From Cyclobacteriaceae bacterium (GTDB taxonomy: Bacteria > Bacteroidota > Bacteroidia > Cytophagales > Cyclobacteriaceae): DNA of 11,921 bases. The notes under the pieces were generated by a model. It was given only the letters and a program-made list of their open reading frames with translations. It was not told where the DNA came from and did no database searches. Made by a program: the position numbers and the translations under genes. Position 1 is the stretch's first letter; each line of letters begins with the position of its first letter. Positions 7,190 through 11,921 of the stretch are shown here, one piece after another. Location: the NCBI GenBank assembly GCA_025363495.1, contig JANYDR010000242.1, forward strand, positions 1 to 11,921. Reading direction: 5' to 3'.

Positions 7190-7462
7190 ATGATTAAATA
7201 CACCAATCAGTTCCTTATAAAGCTTGAAGACTTAATTGCAGAATCAGACTACTTTCTGCGCTATGAAAAAGGGAATTTTAAGTCAGGATATTGCCTGCTC
7301 CGCGACCAGAAAATCATTGTTGTCAACAAGTTCTTCACGACAGAAGGCAAAATCAATATTTTACTTGAAATCTTCCGCACCGTTGCGCTCGATACCAGTA
7401 AGTTCAGTGAAAAAAATATGAAACTGTATGAGGAACTCTCTCAAGAGGAAGTGAAACTGTAG
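7190..7462 (+). CDS. Conserved-looking 90-residue protein of unknown function
   Basis: The ATG at 7190 gives 90 residues beginning MIKYTNQFLIKLEDLIAESDY; an in-frame extension to 7136 would run through the putative promoter and is rejected. The sequence is soluble, with no signal peptide or membrane helix. It shows a pattern I associate with a small Bacteroidota protein found beside miaA and metallo-hydrolase genes: an N-terminal helix (LIKLEDLIAE), a beta region with FLRYEKGNFKSGYCLL at about 22-37, KIIVVNKFFTTEGKINILLEI at 40-60, and a charged C-terminal helix (SEKNMKLYEELSQEE). That association is from memory. No catalytic motif or nucleic-acid-binding signature is evident and I give no function. 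Its TAG stop is in the same frame as the next gene, which starts 15 bp later, so the two are surely cotranscribed. Confidence 0.8.
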   Translation: MIKYTNQFLIKLEDLIAESDYFLRYEKGNFKSGYCLLRDQKIIVVNKFFTTEGKINILLEIFRTVALDTSKFSEKNMKLYEELSQEEVKL

Positions 7463-7477
7463 TTACTAATTTCAAAC

Positions 7478-8239
7478 TTGAAAATCACATTTCTTGGCAC
7501 CGGCACATCACAAGGAGTACCCGTGATCGGATGCACATGCGAAGTGTGCCGCTCTCTTGACTTCCGTGATAAACGCCTTCGCACTTCGGTACACCTGCTG
7601 GTAGATGGCAAAAGTTTCGTGATCGACACAGGACCAGATTTCCGCCAGCAAATGTTGCGTGAGGATATCCGCCATCTCGATGCCGTTGTATTCACACACG
7701 GGCATAAGGATCATATAGCTGGACTGGATGACGTACGAGCCTATAATTTTCTTCAACACATGGATATGGAAGTTTATGGACAAAAACCAGTCCTGGATCA
7801 ACTACGTGTTGAATTCTATTATGCTTTTGAAGAGAAGAAATATCCGGGAATACCCCAGATAAATCTTAATGAGATCCATGAAGATTCTTTTAAAGCCGCC
7901 GGAATTACGTTTACTCCTTTGCCGGTAAAACATCTCCACATGCCAGTTCTTGGTTTTCGCGTAAATGATTTTAGTTACATCACTGATGCCAACTATATCT
8001 CTGAGGAAACCCTGAACAAGATGAAGGGATCAAAAATTCTTGTACTCAATGCCCTTCAGAAGGAGAAGCATGTATCTCATTTTAATTTCGAAGAAGCTGT
8101 TGCAATGGCTCTTAAAATTGGAGCAGAAAAAACATATTTCACGCACATAAGTCACCGGCTTGGACTCCACAAACAAGTAGAAAAAGAGCTTCCCTCGTCT
8201 ATCGCTTTGGCGTATGATGGACTGAGCGTTACTTTGTAA
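7478..8239 (+). CDS. PhnP-like metallo-beta-lactamase-fold hydrolase (TTG start)
   Basis: This is a metallo-hydrolase of the group that includes PhnP (cyclic phosphate phosphodiesterase) and is related to RNase Z. The 253 residues start MKITFLGTGTSQGVPVIG, the standard N terminus of this group, which fixes the start at TTG 7478; no ATG is available before residue 59 and an in-frame TAG precedes the gene. GCTCEVC (18-24) supplies the three-Cys cluster that binds a structural zinc in PhnP. THGHKDH (73-79) is the HxHxDH dinuclear metal motif, and PVKH (H152), ITDA (D170) and FTHISH (H223) complete the site. It is probably a cytoplasmic phosphodiesterase; the substrate is not readable, and the absence of neighbouring phn genes argues against a dedicated phosphonate role. 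It lies between the 90-residue gene (15 bp) and the NFACT gene (33 bp). Confidence 0.9.
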   Translation: MKITFLGTGTSQGVPVIGCTCEVCRSLDFRDKRLRTSVHLLVDGKSFVIDTGPDFRQQMLREDIRHLDAVVFTHGHKDHIAGLDDVRAYNFLQHMDMEVYGQKPVLDQLRVEFYYAFEEKKYPGIPQINLNEIHEDSFKAAGITFTPLPVKHLHMPVLGFRVNDFSYITDANYISEETLNKMKGSKILVLNALQKEKHVSHFNFEEAVAMALKIGAEKTYFTHISHRLGLHKQVEKELPSSIALAYDGLSVTL

Positions 8240-8272
8240 TCAATCCCAGAAGGACGACATTATTATAATTTC

Positions 8273-9823
8273 GTGCATAACAACTACTACTTCCTTCGCC
8301 ATCTCAGCACTGAATTGCAACGCCTCGTTGGCTTCACCTTTGTTTCCTGCTTCAGTCAAAACAAAGACGAGCTTATTCTCGAATTTAATAACGCGAAAAG
8401 TTCCTTTTTTATAAAAGCAAGCCTTACGCCTGAATTCCAATGTTTGTCTTTTCCAACATCATTCCACAGAGCCAGGAAAAACAGCGTAGATCTTTTCCTG
8501 GAGATCATAATGAACAAGGTCAGTGGGATACGACAATTCAATAACGAACGAAGCTTTGCCATTCTTTTGGACGAGGGTAATTCACTAGTATTTGCTTTAC
8601 ATGGAGCACGGGCTAATGTAATCTGGTTTAAAAATGAAATTGTCCATGAGATATTCAGAAATAATTTCCAGGCTGACTTTGAAATTAAGTTGAATGACAT
8701 TGACCGTTCCATTGATTGGAGCTTTGAAAATTTCTCAAAAAGTCAGACATGCTTGCAAACCACTTATTTTACTTTCGGGAAACCGATTTGGAATTATCTG
8801 AATGCGCACCAATTTGAAGGGCTATCACTGGAAGCACGATGGAAGCTATTGCAACACACACTTGCCTTCCTGGAAAAAACCGCTTACTACATTCTGAATA
8901 AAGAAGGCGTGATTTCACTATCTCTTTTGCCCACTGACAATATTGAAAATACGTTTGATAATCCAATCGACGCTATCAATGAATTCTTTCATCATCGTAT
9001 TTCGACAGCCGCTTTTCAAAAAGAAAAGACCTCACTCCTCTCTCAGGTAAATGGAAAACTAAAGCAAGCCGGATCTTATTACAAAAAGAACAGACAAAAA
9101 TTAACGGAGCTTGAAGGTGATCTTCATTATTCACAATGGGCTGATCTCATCATGGCTAATCTTAATAAGATCAAACAGGGAATGGAGCAGATCGAGCTCG
9201 AGAATCTTTATGATGAGCAAAAGCCAGTGTCTATAAAGCTCAAAAAAGAGTTAAGTCCTCAAAAAAATGCAGAAGTTTTTTACCGCAAGGGAAAGAACCA
9301 AACAATAGAAGTAAAAACACTGAAAGAGTCGATTGACAAAAAAGAAAAAGAGATTGGTCATCTTAATGAACTACGCTCCTCTCTTATAAAAGCAACAGAA
9401 ATGAATGATCTGAAACAGCTCTCAGGTTCCGTTGTTACGCAGGTTCCCGATAAGCAAAAGACGCTCGCCCTTCCGTATCACGAAACCGAATTCAAAGGGT
9501 TTAAAATCTGGATTGGAAAGAATGCCGCCGCTAATGACACATTAACCCTGAAGCATTCTTACAAAGAAGATCTCTGGCTTCATGCGAAAGATGTTCCCGG
9601 ATCGCATGTCCTGATCAAGCATCAATCTGGAAAACCATTTCCAAAAGATGTAATTGAGCATGCTGCCGGCTTAGCGGCATATTATTCCAAACGAAAAAAT
9701 GAATCGTTGTGCCCAGTCGCTTACACACCGAAAAAATTCGTGCGTAAACGTAAGGGAGATCCTGCAGGAAGTGTCGTTGTGGAGAGGGAAGAAGTGATTC
9801 TAACAGAGCCAATAAGTAAATAA
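8273..9823 (+). CDS. NFACT-family ribosome-associated protein (RqcH/Tae2-like)
   Basis: NFACT proteins bind 60S/50S subunits carrying stalled nascent chains; RqcH in Bacillus recruits tRNA-Ala to add C-terminal alanine tails. The product starts MHNNYYFLRHLSTEL, the usual N terminus of the Bacteroidota members, which sets the start at GTG 8273. The NFACT-N domain occupies about 1-230 and a charged coiled-coil region runs from about 250 to 385. Inside it is the ELxxx-type core GDLHYSQWADLIMANLNKIK (282-301) and a segment ending SPQKNAEVFYRKGKN. The NFACT-R (DUF814) domain spans about 400-510 with DLWLHAKDVPGSHVLIK (433-449). At 516 residues it is shorter than firmicute RqcH (about 570) and appears to lack the C-terminal NFACT-C domain. 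The Asp-Arg pair needed for tailing in RqcH seems to be Glu92-Arg93 here (FNNERSF). Whether it makes tails cannot be read from the sequence. It is last in the plus-strand cluster and convergent with pyk. Confidence 0.93.
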   Translation: MHNNYYFLRHLSTELQRLVGFTFVSCFSQNKDELILEFNNAKSSFFIKASLTPEFQCLSFPTSFHRARKNSVDLFLEIIMNKVSGIRQFNNERSFAILLDEGNSLVFALHGARANVIWFKNEIVHEIFRNNFQADFEIKLNDIDRSIDWSFENFSKSQTCLQTTYFTFGKPIWNYLNAHQFEGLSLEARWKLLQHTLAFLEKTAYYILNKEGVISLSLLPTDNIENTFDNPIDAINEFFHHRISTAAFQKEKTSLLSQVNGKLKQAGSYYKKNRQKLTELEGDLHYSQWADLIMANLNKIKQGMEQIELENLYDEQKPVSIKLKKELSPQKNAEVFYRKGKNQTIEVKTLKESIDKKEKEIGHLNELRSSLIKATEMNDLKQLSGSVVTQVPDKQKTLALPYHETEFKGFKIWIGKNAAANDTLTLKHSYKEDLWLHAKDVPGSHVLIKHQSGKPFPKDVIEHAAGLAAYYSKRKNESLCPVAYTPKKFVRKRKGDPAGSVVVEREEVILTEPISK

Positions 9824-9910
9824 GTTACCTATCAAATTAATTCATGTACTGATCGAAGGCTATTTGAATAAGATAAATACCCGTCCAGGTAAAAATGCTT
9901 AAATTAACAT

Positions 9911-9938
9911 AACCCTGTAACCGACAACCTGTAACCTG
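9911..9938. repeat. Degenerate 7-bp tandem array (nAACCnG theme) downstream of pyk
   Basis: Four consecutive 7-bp units on the plus strand fit nAACCnG almost exactly: aaccctg (9911), taaccga (9918), caacctg (9925), taacctg (9932). They end 3 bp before the pyk stop codon, in the 118-bp gap between the convergent NFACT and pyk genes. No stem-loop terminator is apparent in that gap. The unit length matches the other two arrays in the window. Confidence 0.65.
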
Positions 9939-9941
9939 TTT

Positions 9942-11369
9942 TCAGCTCACTACATTCACCTTTATCATATTCGTCCTGCTTCGCTCATGAATTGGCATGC
10001 TGGCAAGGGTAATAAAAATATCCCCCGTCTTCACATGTCCATCTCTTTTCAATATCTCCTCAACATCGGCGATTGTCTCGTCGGTGGAAGTATTTTTTTC
10101 GTAGTAGTATGCGCGTGTAGCCCATACTAAATTCATTGTATTGAGAATGGCTTTATTGCTTGTGAAGACAAATATATTCGCGTTCGGCCTGTGAGAGGAT
10201 GCTTTGAAAGCGGTATAGCCTGAAGTGGTCATACCGACGATAGCTTTTGCCTTAACCTCTTTGGCCAGCTTCGATGCCGCCATTACCAGACTGTCGTGGG
10301 TAAAGGTTGGTGAATGCGGATCCACTTCACGAAAACGATAATACAGACTTGCCTGCTTCTCAACTGATCCGATCGTGCGCACCATACTGCGTATAACTTC
10401 AAGAGGATATTTTCCAGCAGCCGTTTCTGCAGATAACATAAGGGCATCGGCTCCATCCATTACTGCGTTGGCAACATCATTCGTTTCCGCACGGGTAGGT
10501 CGTGGATTCTCAATCATGCTTTCCATCATCTGTGTCGCAACGATCACTGGCTTGGAAAGCTTATTACATTTTTCCACGAGCATCTTCTGTACCATGGGAA
10601 CTTCCTCGAGCCAGATCTCAACGCCAAGATCACCACGGGCCACCATTATCGCATCGGTAGCTGCAATGATCGCATCAATATTTTCAAGCGCCTCAGGCTT
10701 CTCGATTTTGGCAACAATGCGTGAAGTAGATTTATGTTCCTCAATAATTCCACGGAGGATATCAATGTCTTTTGCTTTACGAACGAAGGAGAGAGCTATC
10801 CAATCGACTTTATTCTTGAGACCAAACTCCAGGTCAATCAAATCTTTTTCCGTGAGTGATGGAGCAGATACTTTCGAAAAAGGAAGGTTAATTCCTTTGC
10901 GGGACTTAAGCGGTCCGCCATAAACTACTTCACACACTACATCTATACCCCTTGTTTCTTTAACCTTCAACTCGATCTTCCCGTCATCAATAAGGATCGC
11001 ATCCCCCGGCTTTACATCATTCGGTAATCCCTGATAGCTGGTACTAACAAGTTTATCATCTCCTAAAACCTCCCGTGTTGTTATAACGATTGTTTCTTTC
11101 GCTACGATGACTATCCCATCCTTCATCTCGTTCACTCTGATTTTCGGACCTTGCAAGTCCTGAAGCAGGGCTATGTGAGTTCCATTCTCTTTATTGATCT
11201 CGCGAACGAAATCGATCACTTTTTGATGATCTTCATGCTTGCCATGAGAAAAATTCAATCTAAATACATCCACACCTTCTTTGGCGAGAGCAAGAAGCAT
11301 CTCTTTTGAACTGGATGCGGGACCAACGGTAGCAACAATTTTGGTTTTGTTATAAGAAACTTTTTCCAT
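9942..11369 (-). CDS. pyk: Pyruvate kinase
   Basis: Pyruvate kinase converts phosphoenolpyruvate and ADP to pyruvate and ATP in the last step of glycolysis, as a cytoplasmic tetramer. The 475-residue product has the family length. TKIVATVGPAS (9-19) and DVFRLNFSHG (34-43) carry the substrate-binding Arg37, Asn39 and Ser41. LLQDLQGPKIR (68-78) precedes the B domain at about 80-165. KIEKPEAL (221-228) holds the catalytic Lys, MVARGDLGVEI (242-252) the metal-binding region, and VATQMMESMIENPRPTRAE (277-295) with MDGADALMLSAETAAGKYP (304-322) the signature and ADP site. The C-terminal allosteric-type domain is complete, ending MIKVNVVS. A Trp follows GVEI where Pro is usual, an apparent minor variant. 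The ATG at 11369 is well placed. It follows the IPExxxVDY gene by 43 bp on the same strand and is probably cotranscribed. No clear terminator is seen beyond it. Confidence 0.98.
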   Translation of the reverse strand: MEKVSYNKTKIVATVGPASSSKEMLLALAKEGVDVFRLNFSHGKHEDHQKVIDFVREINKENGTHIALLQDLQGPKIRVNEMKDGIVIVAKETIVITTREVLGDDKLVSTSYQGLPNDVKPGDAILIDDGKIELKVKETRGIDVVCEVVYGGPLKSRKGINLPFSKVSAPSLTEKDLIDLEFGLKNKVDWIALSFVRKAKDIDILRGIIEEHKSTSRIVAKIEKPEALENIDAIIAATDAIMVARGDLGVEIWLEEVPMVQKMLVEKCNKLSKPVIVATQMMESMIENPRPTRAETNDVANAVMDGADALMLSAETAAGKYPLEVIRSMVRTIGSVEKQASLYYRFREVDPHSPTFTHDSLVMAASKLAKEVKAKAIVGMTTSGYTAFKASSHRPNANIFVFTSNKAILNTMNLVWATRAYYYEKNTSTDETIADVEEILKRDGHVKTGDIFITLASMPIHERSRTNMIKVNVVS

Positions 11370-11412
11370 GAGATAAGTAAGTTCTGTATTGCCCGAATCT
11401 GACAGGTTTTTA

Positions 11413-11847
11413 TTAAAAAATAAAGTTATCCTTCGATTTTAAAGCCGTCAAAGGTATCAAAGTGACCAATTCAACGGAAGGAATAGTACGCAAGTATTCC
11501 TGCAATCGATTTCCGGATAGGTTTTCCTCACTTTGCGTCATTATTATAAAGTCAAAATGAGGAAATTCGGGCACTAATTCGGGTGCCGGGCTCTCTGTTT
11601 CAAGTGGTTTATTCCTGAAAAGATTTAGGTCATTTAAAGGAGTCCTGAAAGAATAATGGTCATAGGATGCAGTCTGTCCTTTCTTAAAATGAACGATAAG
11701 GTCCTGCTGTTTCACGAGATTAGTCCTCAATGTTTTGTTTAAATGCCACGCCAGCTTATAACCTTTTAAGGAAGTCCTGACGCCCAGCAATTCAAAATCA
11801 TAGGAGTACTCAATTTCAAGCTTATTTTTCTTGATTTTCGCAGCCAT
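11413..11847 (-). CDS. IPExxxVDY-family protein
   Basis: This small Bacteroidota-specific family has no established function. I choose the ATG at 11847 (144 residues, MAAKIKKNKLEIEYSYDFEL); an in-frame TTG at 11883 would add 12 residues but would place the gene start across the candidate promoter. The family hallmarks are visible: an N-terminal YSYDFELLGV with GYKLAWHLNKTL after it, the name motif in the form VPEFPHFDF at 92-100 (conservative changes I to V, V to F, Y to F), and an ending in NFIF. It has no signal peptide or membrane helix, so it is expected in the cytoplasm. Its position directly before pyk is, as I recall, the usual arrangement in this phylum; a link to glycolysis is only inferred from that. 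A candidate promoter lies just upstream. Confidence 0.88.
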   Translation of the reverse strand: MAAKIKKNKLEIEYSYDFELLGVRTSLKGYKLAWHLNKTLRTNLVKQQDLIVHFKKGQTASYDHYSFRTPLNDLNLFRNKPLETESPAPELVPEFPHFDFIIMTQSEENLSGNRLQEYLRTIPSVELVTLIPLTALKSKDNFIF

Positions 11848-11862
11848 TTGGACAGGTATATC

Positions 11863-11895
11863 GAAAAGTAAAAAGTTTGACAATATGGCTCCAAA
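11863..11895 (-). promoter_or_regulatory. Candidate promoter for the IPExxxVDY-pyk unit
   Basis: On the minus strand, TTTG (11895-11892) is followed by 21 bp and then TACTTTTC (11870-11863), one mismatch from TAnnTTTG. The expected start point is around 11856, giving a very short leader before the ATG at 11847. It overlaps a candidate promoter pointing the other way. Found by eye. Confidence 0.45.
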
Positions 11896-11908
11896 TCTCT
11901 TACTTTGC
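11876..11908 (+). promoter_or_regulatory. Candidate divergent promoter at the right edge
   Basis: TTTG at 11876-11879 and TACTTTGC at 11901-11908 are 21 bp apart on the plus strand, close to the Bacteroidota promoter arrangement. A gene driven by it would begin beyond 11921, outside the window. The elements interleave with those of the opposite-strand candidate promoter, so the two transcription units may compete for polymerase. Confidence 0.4.
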
Positions 11909-11921
11909 GCAGATTTTTAAA

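Noticed and set aside
7021..7206. An N-terminal extension of MiaA up to 7206
   Set aside because: The P-loop normally lies about ten residues from the N terminus, which matches the ATG at 7020; the extension is composed of repeat and promoter sequence.
9824..9941. A bidirectional terminator between the convergent NFACT and pyk genes
   Set aside because: I could not find a convincing stem-loop with a T tract; the gap holds AT-rich sequence and the heptad array.
10375..10923. A 182-residue open frame on the plus strand inside pyk
   Set aside because: It is antisense to an intact, well-conserved pyruvate kinase, and its composition is that of a shadow frame with no recognisable motif.

Overview
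The window looks like a chromosomal segment of a Bacteroidota bacterium, most likely of the Cytophagales type. The evidence is a family restricted to that phylum (IPExxxVDY next to pyruvate kinase), a beta-barrel protein ending in Phe after a signal peptide, a lipoprotein built of FN3/IPT modules, a Tat-type RRSFFK leader, a compact roughly 515-residue NFACT protein, candidate promoters of the TTTG-N19-21-TAnnTTTG kind, and few Shine-Dalgarno sequences. Base composition is moderate to AT-rich and even. No RNA genes, insertion sequences, phage genes or CRISPR arrays are visible. No gene-free stretch exceeds 300 bp; the largest gap is the 169 bp between the divergent starts at 7020 and 7190.

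Left part (1-4597): an envelope and polysaccharide region. A plus-strand reading frame enters from outside the window and ends at 830. Its first part resembles the extracytoplasmic C-terminal end of a YfhO-like membrane protein, and its remainder resembles only the C-terminal part of an oligosaccharide (Wzx/MATE-like) flippase, so it appears to be a gene chimera. Facing it on the minus strand are an FN3/IPT-domain lipoprotein, an outer-membrane beta-barrel protein 4 bp before it, and a GT4 glycosyltransferase.

Middle (4609-9823): continuing on the minus strand are a Tat-exported member of the D-aminoacylase/N-acyl-D-amino-acid deacylase fold that lacks several canonical metal ligands, and miaA (tRNA A37 prenylation). 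Divergent from miaA runs a plus-strand cluster: a 90-residue conserved-looking protein of unknown function, a PhnP-like metallo-beta-lactamase-fold hydrolase starting at TTG, and an NFACT (RqcH/Tae2-like) ribosome-quality-control protein starting at GTG. miaA and NFACT give this part a translation flavour.

Right part (9942-11921): the minus-strand pair IPExxxVDY-pyk. Upstream of it, at the right edge, two oppositely oriented candidate promoters interleave; one would drive a gene lying outside the window.

The most unusual structural signal is a set of three degenerate tandem arrays with 7-bp periodicity, at 6081-6128, 7063-7107 and 9911-9938. Each has its own heptamer theme, and all three sit at gene ends or between genes. 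One encodes the last residues and the stop codon of miaA, and another can fold into a strong hairpin. I found no wholly new multi-gene system; the chimeric membrane gene, the ligand-poor amidohydrolase and the heptad arrays are the best leads.
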